From IMG/VR virus record IMGVR_UViG_3300048922_000079, positions 1 to 31,497 of that record: a stretch of 31,497 nucleotides of DNA. The stretch is one strand, 5' to 3'. The DNA comes from a virus. Of this stretch, positions 13,300 through 20,935 are shown piece by piece (position 1 is the stretch's first letter; every line of letters begins with the position of its first letter). The notes under the pieces are model-generated. The model saw nothing but the letters and a program-made list of their open reading frames with translations, was not told where the DNA came from and searched no databases. The position numbers were made by a program, and so were the translations under genes.

Positions 13300-14412
13300 A
13301 TGGCGACGGCGAATGAAAAACTCAGTGACGAAAGCCTGGCTCATGCGATTTGGGTGAGTCAGTACAGCACCGGTGTCGCAAACAGGATGATAAAAATCCT
13401 GAATGACAGCGATGCAGAGCTGACGGCCAGGCTGCTGGTGGCGATGGATACCCTCGATGCGGAAAGTTTCACGGTGTCGAGGCTAGAATCTCTTCTGGTC
13501 AGCGTCAGGGCGTTAAATCGTGATGTGGTTCAGTCGATGAGCGAAAGCCTCGCCGGCGAGCTGCAGGAACTGGCGCAGCATGAGGCAGGATTTCAGCTAA
13601 GTCTCTTCCAGTTTGCGATCCCCGATGATGTGCTGGCGCTTCATCCGCTGGTGGGAATTTCACCGGACGCCGTTTATGCCGCGGCAATGGCCCGGCCTTT
13701 TCAGGGGCGGTTACTGAGCGAGTGGGCCAGTAGCCTTGAAGCCGACCGCATGACGCGCATCACCAATACCGTCAGGCAGGGCTTCCTGCTGGGCGATACG
13801 CATGAGCAAATCGCCAGAAAGGTCCGTGGTCATGCTAACCGTGGCTATCAGGACGGCGCGCTGCAAATGAGCCGGTCAAACGCGGGCAGTATTGCCAAAA
13901 CAGCCGTAGGACACCTTGCGCAGACAGCGAGGCAGAGTTTTGCGACGGCGAACGACGACATTCTGAAGGGTAAACAGTGGTTGTCTACTTTGGATAACCG
14001 GACATCAAAGGATTGTCGGATCCGCGACCGCCTCAAGTACACGCTGGATAACAAACCAATAGGGCACAAGGTGCCTTATCTGCAGGGACCGGGGAAAATC
14101 CACTATTGCTGTCGAAGCACCGAAACTTACATCCTGAAATCGTCCGAGGAGTTGGGTATCAAAGTCGGCGAAATCAAGGATAGCTCGCGCGCCAGTATGG
14201 ACGGGCAGGTTCCGGCTGACACGAATTACCAGGAATGGTTCTCCCGGCAGTCGTTAACACGACAATCAGAGATTGTCGGTGTGACACGCGCCAGGCTCAT
14301 ACGTGATGGTGGCATGTCTCCTGATGAATTCTATAGCGACAGAGGCGAATGGCTGACGCTGGAGCAGTTGCGGGAACGTGACGAACGGGCATTTAAAGAT
14401 GCTGGGTTGTGA
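13300..14412 (+). CDS. Head morphogenesis protein (Mu gpF-like)
   Basis: A 370-residue minor head protein. Start at ATG 13300 with CCAGGTGG upstream; the GTG at 13291 overlaps the portal end and is less likely. The C-terminal half carries the Mu F domain: KQWLSTLDNRTSKDCRIRD, VPYLQGPGKIHYCCRSTE (about residues 225-280), with paired cysteines that may bind metal. The N-terminal part is helical. These proteins sit inside or at the portal of the prohead and are needed for head assembly. Position after the portal is canonical. Confidence 0.88.
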   Translation: MATANEKLSDESLAHAIWVSQYSTGVANRMIKILNDSDAELTARLLVAMDTLDAESFTVSRLESLLVSVRALNRDVVQSMSESLAGELQELAQHEAGFQLSLFQFAIPDDVLALHPLVGISPDAVYAAAMARPFQGRLLSEWASSLEADRMTRITNTVRQGFLLGDTHEQIARKVRGHANRGYQDGALQMSRSNAGSIAKTAVGHLAQTARQSFATANDDILKGKQWLSTLDNRTSKDCRIRDRLKYTLDNKPIGHKVPYLQGPGKIHYCCRSTETYILKSSEELGIKVGEIKDSSRASMDGQVPADTNYQEWFSRQSLTRQSEIVGVTRARLIRDGGMSPDEFYSDRGEWLTLEQLRERDERAFKDAGL

Positions 14413-14424
14413 TAGGGTAAATTC

Positions 14425-14554
14425 GTGGTGAATGTAGGATGCTGACCTGCGCGCCAAAGCGTCCCGTGAGAAACGGGCAAGCCGGATACCAGATTCACTT
14501 AGGTGAATCCCCGCCGAACGTTTTAGCGTTTGCCGTGGCAGCACCGGCCACCAC
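14425..14554 (+). ncRNA. Candidate structured RNA in the head operon
   Basis: A non-coding stretch in an otherwise tightly packed operon folds by eye into a closed structure. An outer stem pairs GTGGTG (14425-14430) with CACCAC (14549-14554), and an inner stem pairs TGCTG (14440-14444) with CAGCA (14539-14543). Inside lie three hairpins: CCCGT/ACGGG (14463-14477), GATTCAC/GTGAATC with a UUAG tetraloop (14492-14509), and CGAACG/CGTTTG (14515-14532). GCCGG (14481-14485) can also pair with CCGGC (14544-14548) as a pseudoknot. Possibilities are an orphan HEARO/omega-like RNA, a leader regulator of the small gene at 14588, or a phage sRNA. I cannot name the class. Confidence 0.5.
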
Positions 14555-14587
14555 ACTTTATCATAATGGCTCAGGAGGACTTTTAGC

Positions 14588-14827
14588 ATGAAGATTTTCT
14601 TAAGAGGCGGGCCACTGGATGGTGAGTCCACGCCTCTTCGCACTGATGACTACCGTGTACCAATTGAACGAGTAGAATTTCTTCGGCCTATTTCTGATGT
14701 ATCCCCGTTGTTTGATAAAGGTTTTGACGCTCACAACCTAAAGCAAGATGTCCTGATATACACACTCAAGAGGATAGCAATCGACAGGGAACACCATTAC
14801 TACGAATACCACTATCAAGGTCGCTAA
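14588..14827 (+). CDS. Small GGPLDG-motif protein, 79 aa
   Basis: Starts MKIFLRGGPLDGESTPLRTD after CAGGAGGA. The GGPLDG turn near the N-terminus, a central strand (VPIERVEFLRPI) and a final HHYYEYHYQGR segment are features of a widespread small phage/bacterial protein type without known function. The gene is preceded by the structured segment and followed at once by two terminators, so it looks like an insert within the head operon rather than a virion gene. Confidence 0.65.
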   Translation: MKIFLRGGPLDGESTPLRTDDYRVPIERVEFLRPISDVSPLFDKGFDAHNLKQDVLIYTLKRIAIDREHHYYEYHYQGR

Positions 14828-14884
14828 GGCGGCCTTTTTTATTATCTGAATTACACAACAGGCTGCCTAAGGGCGGCCTTTTTT
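14819..14884 (+). terminator. Two tandem, nearly duplicated terminators
   Basis: GGTCGC/GCGGCC (14819-14834, loop TAAG) with TTTTTT, then GGCTGCC/GGCGGCC (14861-14878, loop TAAG) with TTTTTT. Loops, downstream strands and T tracts are almost identical, suggesting duplication of a roughly 42-base unit. The first stem includes the stop codon of the small gene. In the middle of a virion operon such terminators require Q-modified polymerase. Confidence 0.8.
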
Positions 14885-14944
14885 ATTGCCGCAATCCGGA
14901 TGGTGAGCGGTGCAACGGTCGGATGACCCTGAAAAGGTACCAAC

Positions 14945-15709
14945 ATGAAACTGAAGACAGTCGAAGTAAATGGCAAACACTATGCAGAAGTTGATACAAA
15001 CGGTCTGCCCGTCTACGTACACGATGACGGCCAGGAAGTCGGCTTTGATGCCGTGCAGGCCGTTGGGAAAATCTCCGCTCTGAATGGGGAGGCGAAATCT
15101 CATCGTGAAGCTAAAGAAGCGGCTGAAGCCAATCTGGCTAAGTTCGCCAAAATTGGTGACCCGACCAAGGCACTCGAAGCGCTGGAGATGATGACCAAAA
15201 TCGACCAGAAAAAGCTGATCGATGCAGGCGCTGTTGACCAGGTGAAAGCGGATATCACCAAATCATTCCAGACTCAGCTTGATGAGGCCACCCAACGGGC
15301 GACAACGCTCGAAGGTCAGCTCTATCAGGAAATGATTGGCGGCCGGTTCTCTGGCTCGAAATTCATCGCGGATAAAGTGGCAATCCCGGCCGATATGCTG
15401 CAAGCGCGCTTTGGTCAGTCTTTCAAAGTCGAGGACGGCAAAGTCGTTGCCTATGATGGCTCCGGCAACAAAATTTATTCCCGCTCTAAACCGGGCGAGC
15501 TGGCAGCCTTTGATGAGGCGCTGGAGTTCCTGGTGGAGCAGTACCCACAGAAAGACCACATCCTTAAGGCCAGCGGCAATCAAGGAGGAGGCTCTCGCCA
15601 GTCTCAGCATTCACTCGGGCAGAAAACGATGAAACGCGATGCGTTTACCAGTCTGAGCCCGACAGATCAGCAATCAACTCTCAAAGACGGTATCACGATC
15701 GTCGATTAA
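14945..15709 (+). CDS. Capsid scaffold protein
   Basis: A 254-residue acidic, coiled-coil-rich protein directly before the coat gene. It starts MKLKTVEVNGKHYAEVDTNG, has long helices (EAKSHREAKEAAEANLAKFA, then QLDEATQRATTLEGQLYQEM), a conserved GGRFSGSKFIADKVAIPADM segment (about residues 137-156) and a basic, Gln/Ser-rich tail. The GGRFxxSKFI segment is typical of scaffold proteins paired with P22-type coats. It would direct assembly of the procapsid shell and then leave. GGTACC lies upstream of the ATG; the T-rich double terminator stands before it. Confidence 0.8.
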   Translation: MKLKTVEVNGKHYAEVDTNGLPVYVHDDGQEVGFDAVQAVGKISALNGEAKSHREAKEAAEANLAKFAKIGDPTKALEALEMMTKIDQKKLIDAGAVDQVKADITKSFQTQLDEATQRATTLEGQLYQEMIGGRFSGSKFIADKVAIPADMLQARFGQSFKVEDGKVVAYDGSGNKIYSRSKPGELAAFDEALEFLVEQYPQKDHILKASGNQGGGSRQSQHSLGQKTMKRDAFTSLSPTDQQSTLKDGITIVD

Positions 15710-15797
15710 TTCTTTGCCAGCCGTCGGATGGCAGCTGGTGCCAGAGCTGGATAGCTCAACCAACCCTATTTTTTTAATCTCCAAGGAATCCATACAC

Positions 15798-16934
15798 ATG
15801 GCTAATACGCTTACCGGGTTGATCCCGACTATCTTCACGGCTCTGGATACCGTATCTCGCGAACAGGTCGGTTTTATCCCGGCTGTATCGCGCAATGCTA
15901 AGGCTGATGCGGCCGCGAAGGACCAGACTGTTACTGCGCCGGTCGCGCCACCGGCAACCACTGTTGATATTACCCCGGGGGCTACTGCGCCAAATGACGG
16001 CGACCAGACGATCGGCTCCGTTGATGTCAAAATCACCAAATCCAAAATGGCCCCGGTCAAATGGAACGGTGAGGAACAACTGGCGCTGGGGCCCGCAGGG
16101 ACATACAACACCATTCTTGCGGATCAGTTTAAGCAGGCTTTTCGCGCGCTGGCTAATGAGATGGATGCAGATCTCGCAGCTCTGTACTTCGCATCTTCTC
16201 GTGCTGTTGGTACGGCCGGCACAGCTCCTTTCGGTATTGCAGGTGATTTGTCTGATGCAGCAAATGCGCGTCAGGTTCTCTCTGACAACGGTTCGCCGAC
16301 AACTGATCTGCAGATGGTTCTCGGTTCTTCGGCTATCGCTAACCTCCGCGGTAAACAGTCTGTTCTGTTCAAAGTAAACGAGTCCGGTACTGATGCGCTT
16401 CTGCGTGAAGGTATTGTGGGGCGACTGGAAGGTTTCAACATCCACGAATCCGCGCATGTTAAGAAACGCGCTGCATCCCCGGCCGCCGGATACCTGGTGA
16501 ATGGTGCAAAAGCTGAAGGCGAAATCCTGATTGCGATTGATACCGGGACAGGTGCTTTTGCTGCCGGCGATATCGTGACTTTCGACGGGGACAACAATAA
16601 CTACCTGGTTGCTGCGGCGACTGCCACGACCATTACTCTGGCTTCTCCGGGCTTACGTCAGGCGCTGGCCGATAATACCGCTATTACTGCTGGTGGCGCC
16701 TACACCGCAAACATGGCGTTTGATCGTAATGCATTCCTGCTGGCATCCCGAACTCCGGCAATGCCGCAGGGCGGCGATACCGCAGATGATGTGATGAACG
16801 TAACCGACCCGGTCTCGGGCATCACTTATCAGGTGGCGCTGTACCGTCAGTACCGCCAGGTGCGTTACGAAGTCGGCCTGTCATGGGGCGTAGCGGCAGT
16901 GAAAACTGAACATTCGGCTCTGCTGCTGGGTTAA
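15798..16934 (+). CDS. Major capsid protein (P22 coat type)
   Basis: A 378-residue coat protein with the P22_CoatProtein pattern: MANTLTGLIPTIFTALDTVSR at the start, GFIPAVSRNAKADAAAKDQT, and VKWNGEEQLALGPAGTYNTI near residue 95. ATG 15798 has AAGGA ten bases upstream; earlier in-frame codons back to 15714 give an unrelated leader. It forms the icosahedral shell (HK97 fold). A region around residues 250-300 (IDTGTGAFAAGDIVTFDGDN) reads like an inserted beta domain, as in the telokin-like insertion domain of P22 coat. It is closed by a UUCG terminator. Confidence 0.9.
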   Translation: MANTLTGLIPTIFTALDTVSREQVGFIPAVSRNAKADAAAKDQTVTAPVAPPATTVDITPGATAPNDGDQTIGSVDVKITKSKMAPVKWNGEEQLALGPAGTYNTILADQFKQAFRALANEMDADLAALYFASSRAVGTAGTAPFGIAGDLSDAANARQVLSDNGSPTTDLQMVLGSSAIANLRGKQSVLFKVNESGTDALLREGIVGRLEGFNIHESAHVKKRAASPAAGYLVNGAKAEGEILIAIDTGTGAFAAGDIVTFDGDNNNYLVAAATATTITLASPGLRQALADNTAITAGGAYTANMAFDRNAFLLASRTPAMPQGGDTADDVMNVTDPVSGITYQVALYRQYRQVRYEVGLSWGVAAVKTEHSALLLG

Positions 16935-16940
16935 TTATCA

Positions 16941-16961
16941 GGGGCTTCGGCCCCTTTTTTT
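16941..16961 (+). terminator. UUCG-tetraloop terminator
   Basis: GGGGC-TTCG-GCCCC followed by seven T. The textbook stem-loop lies just after the coat gene, where it would lower expression of downstream connector genes relative to coat. Confidence 0.85.
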
Positions 16962-16973
16962 AATGGAGGTCGT

Positions 16974-17186
16974 ATGGCTGGATTAACAAAAGAGCAGCGC
17001 GCCCAACGAGCTGCTGAGCAAATTGCGCCTACACAGGCGGATAACAACGTACCTGTATCGACCACATCGCAGCTGGTGGTGATGGTTACCGATTTCCCGG
17101 CATTCCCCGGTGCGCCCAATACCGCCAACGTTCACCCTGATGAAGTGGAGAACTGGAAGGCGCACGGCTGGAAAGAAATGGAGTGA
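16974..17186 (+). CDS. Small virion-region protein, 70 aa
   Basis: Starts MAGLTKEQRAQRAAEQIAPT after GGAGG at good spacing. An Ala/Gln-rich basic helix is followed by a beta segment (SQLVVMVTDFPAFPGAPNTA) and a Trp-containing end (ENWKAHGWKEME). Position directly after the coat gene is that of small head-decoration or head-completion proteins in related phages; no specific role can be assigned. Confidence 0.7.
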   Translation: MAGLTKEQRAQRAAEQIAPTQADNNVPVSTTSQLVVMVTDFPAFPGAPNTANVHPDEVENWKAHGWKEME

Positions 17187-17189
17187 TGC

Positions 17190-17600
17190 ATGATCACCTT
17201 CATCACCGTTGAAGACGTCAATTCGATTCTCGGTGCCTCCTGGACGGATGAAAGCAAAAAAGCCAAATCTGTGCTGATGGCTAATACCTGGATGAATGGA
17301 CTTAACCTGAAACTGCCATGCAATAAGGCAACTCACGAAACCATTATTCCTGACGATGTGAAACAGGCCGGCGCCTATGCGGCGCTGTCGGCGGCAAATG
17401 GCGGGCTGTATCAGCAGAAAACTGATTCTGGGGTGTTACTGAGTAAGACGGTCGATGCTGACGATGTATCTGTTTCAAAGTCTTTTGCAGAGCTCGCCAC
17501 CAACAGCACGGCGTTACTTGATTCCGACCTTCAGCTTGCGCTTGCCATGCTTAAGCCCTATGGCGTTAGTCAGTCGCAAGTGCGGCTGGTGAGGGGGTGA
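17190..17600 (+). CDS. Head-tail connector / DnaT-like domain protein
   Basis: A 136-residue protein beginning MITFITVEDVNSILGASWTD, with helices typical of gp6-type head-tail adaptors (KKAKSVLMANTWMNGLNLKL; DDVKQAGAYAALSAANGGLY) and the LKPYGVSQSQVRLVRG end. Homologues are often labelled putative DnaT-like ssDNA-binding domain, but position after the coat protein indicates an adaptor ring protein between portal and tail. It follows the previous gene by three bases. Confidence 0.75.
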   Translation: MITFITVEDVNSILGASWTDESKKAKSVLMANTWMNGLNLKLPCNKATHETIIPDDVKQAGAYAALSAANGGLYQQKTDSGVLLSKTVDADDVSVSKSFAELATNSTALLDSDLQLALAMLKPYGVSQSQVRLVRG

Positions 17601-17601
17601 T

Positions 17602-17856
17602 ATGTCCGATTTGAAGGTGGTCCCATTTCAAAAGCCCAGCCATCACAACATCGATAACGACCAGGTTATTAGCCTACTGAAACAGGCTCTGGAGCGAGCC
17701 GAAAACGGCGGCTGCCACAGTGTCGCAGTGATACTGCTTGATGATGAGGGTAACTCGATTGATTGCTGGCATAGCGGCGGGCGCCCCTATGTGATGGTTG
17801 GTGCTATGGAGTCGCTTAAAACCGACTTTATCCATGCTCATATTGAGCGGCGGTAA
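17602..17856 (+). CDS. Small protein in connector operon, 84 aa
   Basis: Starts MSDLKVVPFQKPSHHNIDND after GAGGGGG. A helix (VISLLKQALERAENGG) is followed by strands (SVAVILLDDEGNSIDCWHSG) and a second helix (MVGAMESLKTDF). Similar small alpha/beta proteins are common in proteobacterial phages and plasmids. It is not an obvious structural component despite its location, so it may be an accessory gene in the operon. Confidence 0.65.
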   Translation: MSDLKVVPFQKPSHHNIDNDQVISLLKQALERAENGGCHSVAVILLDDEGNSIDCWHSGGRPYVMVGAMESLKTDFIHAHIERR

Positions 17857-17865
17857 GGGGGTAAC

Positions 17866-18162
17866 ATGCAAAATCCAGATGTGCATTATGCCAGTGACGG
17901 GCTCGGTCCTCGCGATGTGTTTGTGAATGGAAACCCGATCATACATGTCGTTTACGCAAACCTGGCAAAGGGCGTTGTTGAGTTTGCTCCGCTCCCGCTC
18001 AGGGTTAAACGCAACGGCGAAATCTATACCAGGAAACTGCGTGGTAACGTTCTGGTCCTTTTTACTGGCGGATATGTTTCTAACAATATCCCGCTTCAGC
18101 GTTTTGGTGAAAAAGGCATAGAGGAGGTAGACCGTGGGTATCCGCGACCAACTCCAAACTGA
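17866..18162 (+). CDS. Phage protein in connector operon, 98 aa
   Basis: ATG 17866 follows GGGGG. The product has a DVFVNGNPIIHVVYANLAKG core followed by KRNGEIYTRKLRGNVLVLF, a beta-rich pattern that recurs in phage proteins of this position; its role is unknown to me. The end overlaps the next gene by 29 bases, indicating coupled translation. The Pro/Arg-rich C-terminus (DRGYPRPTPN) lies in that overlap. Confidence 0.65.
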   Translation: MQNPDVHYASDGLGPRDVFVNGNPIIHVVYANLAKGVVEFAPLPLRVKRNGEIYTRKLRGNVLVLFTGGYVSNNIPLQRFGEKGIEEVDRGYPRPTPN

Positions 18163-18517
18163 AGTCGCCGCAGCATTCGATACCGACCTTCAGGATGCTG
18201 TTAAGGATTTCACTGGCGCATACACCGTACGTGGCGCCTGGGACCCGGTAACGGAAACCGGCAGCGAAACGCAGGTGACGTATTCAGGGCGCGGTGTTCT
18301 GGCGAGGTACAAACTCCGCCGTATCGATGGCGTTAACATTCTGCATGGTGATGTGAAGCTAACCGCCCTGGTTAACGAGGTGACTGATCAGCCGGCCGTC
18401 GGGCATATCATCACCGCACCGGATCCGATTGCGGGTGAGCTTCAGCGCTACGAGGTCATCACCGCTTCTGCCGACTCTGCTGGCGCTGCATACTCCATTC
18501 AATTACGGAGGGCATGA
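18134..18517 (+). CDS. Head-tail joining protein
   Basis: A 127-residue protein starting with GTG 18134 (GAGGAGG upstream), MGIRDQLQTEVAAAFDTDLQ. A helix at the N-terminus is followed by beta strands (YTVRGAWDPVTETGSETQVT; GDVKLTALVNEVTDQPAVGH). This layout and position match the stopper/head-completion protein class that seals the portal end and binds the tail. Assignment rests on order within the operon and fold pattern, not a catalytic motif. Confidence 0.65.
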   Translation: MGIRDQLQTEVAAAFDTDLQDAVKDFTGAYTVRGAWDPVTETGSETQVTYSGRGVLARYKLRRIDGVNILHGDVKLTALVNEVTDQPAVGHIITAPDPIAGELQRYEVITASADSAGAAYSIQLRRA

Positions 18518-18518
18518 T

Positions 18519-19070
18519 ATGGCAAAGGGCTGGAACATTGACCCGGCGGCATTCGCCGGGCTGGTGGCTGATGATGTGAGATTGCGCCAGCGAACCATCG
18601 CAACACAGCTGCTTAATGAAATCGTCCAGCGCTCACCTGTTGGCAAACCGGAGCTATGGGCTATCAACGCCACCGCGGTTCAGTACAACAAAGCGGTAGG
18701 TGAGTGGAACGAATTTCTTTATGCCGACCCCGCAAATCTGACCAAAACCGGGCGACTCAGGAAGAAAGTCCGTGTTAACGACAGCATGGATATCCGGCGC
18801 CCGGCGGAATACCGTGCGGGTACGTTCCGGGCATCCCACTTTGTCAGTATCGGCGAACCAGATCACTCAGTACCGTCTGAGCCAGACCCGCGTGGAACGA
18901 TGACCTTTCTCAATGGCAAAAACATCATCAACCAGGCACCAGCCTATTCAGTGATTTACATCCAGTCGAACCTGCCTTATTCCGTGCCGCTGGAGAATGG
19001 TCACTCAACTCAGGCCCCGGCGGGCGTCTATGCAGTTTCATTTAACGGTGTCGTTCAGGCCTACAAATGA
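18519..19070 (+). CDS. HK97 gp10-like neck/tail-completion protein
   Basis: A 183-residue protein from ATG 18519 with GGAGGG upstream; the frame is open further upstream but only inside the previous gene. It begins MAKGWNIDPAAFAGLVADDV, has the RTIATQLLNEIVQRSPVGKP helix and the TKTGRLRKKVRVNDSMDIRR segment, and ends with a symmetric-looking YSVPLENGHSTQAPAGVY motif. The combination SPV(D/G)...TGxLR...Y...LExGxSxQAPxG is characteristic of gp10-type connector proteins. It overlaps the tail terminator gene by four bases. Confidence 0.82.
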   Translation: MAKGWNIDPAAFAGLVADDVRLRQRTIATQLLNEIVQRSPVGKPELWAINATAVQYNKAVGEWNEFLYADPANLTKTGRLRKKVRVNDSMDIRRPAEYRAGTFRASHFVSIGEPDHSVPSEPDPRGTMTFLNGKNIINQAPAYSVIYIQSNLPYSVPLENGHSTQAPAGVYAVSFNGVVQAYK

Positions 19071-19459
19071 CCCTTACAGAAATCAGAAACGCTGTCATTT
19101 CCCGAATGACGGCGCAGACCGCTATTGCTTCTGATGCGGTGGACTATCCCAACGGGCCGATATTTGATCCGAGTGGCCGCGATATCTGGGCACGCTTCAC
19201 CAATATTTCAGGGCAGGCGGGAGCCAACGAAATCGGGGCCGGGCCGGTAGTCCATCGAACCGGTGTTCTCATCATTCAGCTATTTGTTCCGATCGGTTCA
19301 GGCACGCTGCTGATATCTCAAACCGCAGACCAGCTAACGAAGCACTTCGAATTCCAGAATGACGGACGACTGAGTTACTTCGCTGTATCTGTGGTCCCGG
19401 CGGGCGAGGCCGACGGCTGGTCGCAGCTAAATCTCCAAATTCCATATCGCGCTCTGTAG
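19067..19459 (+). CDS. Tail terminator protein (DUF4128-like)
   Basis: A 130-residue protein (MTLTEIRNAVISRMTAQTAI) with the mixed alpha/beta pattern of lambda gpU-type terminators and the DUF4128 family; the segment NEIGAGPVVHRTGVLIIQLF and the downstream SQTADQLTKHFEF helix support this. It caps the growing tail tube at the length set by the tape measure and offers the surface that joins to the head. It directly precedes the tail tube gene, as usual. Confidence 0.75.
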   Translation: MTLTEIRNAVISRMTAQTAIASDAVDYPNGPIFDPSGRDIWARFTNISGQAGANEIGAGPVVHRTGVLIIQLFVPIGSGTLLISQTADQLTKHFEFQNDGRLSYFAVSVVPAGEADGWSQLNLQIPYRAL

Positions 19460-19481
19460 CGCACAATAACAGGAGGCTCCT

Positions 19482-20414
19482 GTGAGTTCAGGCGCAAAAG
19501 TAGTAACCGCGTTTATACGCGAAACCACTCCGGGTGTTACACCCACAACTGGGGCGTGGGATCTGTTAAGGCGTGCATCATATGGCCTTGCACCGACCCA
19601 GAATACCAACGATAACGACGAAATCGCCGGCAACCGAATGGCCCAGGGCGTATCGCGCGGCACGATTGATGTTGGCGGAGATGTCGGCACCAAATTTCGC
19701 TGGAATCAGCACGATGCTTTTCTGGCGAGCTGCTTTGGTGCGGAATGGGTAAACAACGTGCTGACGATGGGCAACGGGCGCATTACGTTCTCCGTGGCTT
19801 CCTACGCTGAAGACGTGGGGATTGCGCAGATTGCCCGCGGATGCCAGGTATCCACGCTTCAGGTTGAAATCCCGAATGATGGTGATATCACCGCCACGGT
19901 CACTTTTGCTGGACTGGACTGGGAAACGAAAGGCGACGATACCAGCTTTTTTACTGCGCCGGTCGATAATGCGGGGGCGCTCCGCTATTCGTTCAAAGAG
20001 GTAACGGCACTTAGCCTGAATGGTGTTGCTGGTGGTAATGGTTTCTGTGTCGATACCTTCAATATCAAGTTCGACAATAATATGCAGACCCAGCGTTGTG
20101 TCGGGACCGGTTCGGCGTTCGCCGGCGCAAACATTCCCACCACGTTTACGCCGTCAGGTCAGGTCACTTTGTCCTGGTCAAAAGCAGCCTGGGAAATCTA
20201 TAAGAAGACGTTCACCGGTGAAACGGTGCCGTTCAGTTTCACCCTGGAGAATGCTGAAGGTGCCTATATCTTCGAATTCCCGGAAGTGCAGATTTCCGGT
20301 GACTGGCCCGATGCGGGCAGCACCGATATTGTCCAGGTTCAGCTCGATATCACCGCGGCCAATACTCCGCCAACCATTACCCGCGTTCCTGCCACTACTG
20401 GCGGTGATGATTAA
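19482..20414 (+). CDS. Major tail tube protein
   Basis: A 310-residue protein starting at GTG 19482 with AGGAGG six bases upstream. It begins MSSGAKVVTAFIRETTPGVT (the ETTPG-T pattern is typical of this tail tube family), continues WDLLRRASYGLAPTQNTNDN, and has repeated beta-rich parts such as VSTLQVEIPNDGDITATVTF. The last about 90 residues (TFTPSGQVTLSWSKAAWEIY onward) look like an extra C-terminal beta domain. It polymerises into the hollow tail tube. Confidence 0.85.
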   Translation: MSSGAKVVTAFIRETTPGVTPTTGAWDLLRRASYGLAPTQNTNDNDEIAGNRMAQGVSRGTIDVGGDVGTKFRWNQHDAFLASCFGAEWVNNVLTMGNGRITFSVASYAEDVGIAQIARGCQVSTLQVEIPNDGDITATVTFAGLDWETKGDDTSFFTAPVDNAGALRYSFKEVTALSLNGVAGGNGFCVDTFNIKFDNNMQTQRCVGTGSAFAGANIPTTFTPSGQVTLSWSKAAWEIYKKTFTGETVPFSFTLENAEGAYIFEFPEVQISGDWPDAGSTDIVQVQLDITAANTPPTITRVPATTGGDD

Positions 20415-20420
20415 CACTGG

Positions 20421-20440
20421 CCCTCTTCGGAGGGTTTTTT
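20421..20440 (+). terminator. UUCG-tetraloop terminator
   Basis: CCCTC-TTCG-GAGGG followed by six T. It separates the abundantly needed tail tube protein from the chaperones. Confidence 0.85.
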
Positions 20441-20452
20441 CATGGAGTTTTT

Positions 20453-20935
20453 ATGCTGATTGTTACCCCAAAAATTGATTTAGACGGCGAGCGCTGGTTT
20501 TACCCTTACAAAAAGCCAGAAGACAGCAAAAAGGAATTTTCACCGGAAGAAGAATCGCTGTTCAAACTTCGCCTGCTGGTGGCCAGCAGCGAGAATTCAC
20601 AATATCGCTCACGTAACGCGCTGGTGCGTCGCCACATCGATAAGATGGACGCAGGATATAAGGTAGGGACCAAAGAATTTAATCTCGCCAGCGTGGGCGA
20701 TATCGACTCTGTTGATGACCTGCTGATCGATAACGTGGCCCGGTTCTTGTTGAAAGGCTGGGAAGGCGTGGGCAAACTGGTGAACGGTATAGAGGTTGCT
20801 CTCGATTACACCCCAGAACTCGGGGCCGCCATGCTTAAACAGCACCCGGAGCTGTACTGGCTGATACTGGCCGAGGCCGCAAATATTGCTCAGGGTAAAG
20901 AGCAGCAGACTCAGGAAACCGTAAAAAAGCCTTAG
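20453..20935 (+). CDS. Tail assembly chaperone (gpG analogue)
   Basis: A 160-residue protein, the upstream member of a G/GT chaperone pair. It starts MLIVTPKIDLDGERWFYPYK, is rich in charged helices, and ends in frame at TAG after VKKP. In lambda, gpG and its frameshift product gpGT bind tape measure and recruit tail tube subunits. Position between tail tube and tape measure genes and the slippery sequence near the end both support the role. The short form shown here is the normal termination product. Confidence 0.82.
   Translation: MLIVTPKIDLDGERWFYPYKKPEDSKKEFSPEEESLFKLRLLVASSENSQYRSRNALVRRHIDKMDAGYKVGTKEFNLASVGDIDSVDDLLIDNVARFLLKGWEGVGKLVNGIEVALDYTPELGAAMLKQHPELYWLILAEAANIAQGKEQQTQETVKKP

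Noticed and set aside
14431-14475. Possible hammerhead ribozyme in the structured segment
   Set aside because: The obligatory CUGANGA core is absent; only a GAAAC-like word is present.
15774-16457. Long minus-strand frame (227 codons) opposite the coat gene
   Set aside because: Antisense shadow of a confident coat gene; peptide is Arg/Ser/Cys-rich and unlike a real protein.
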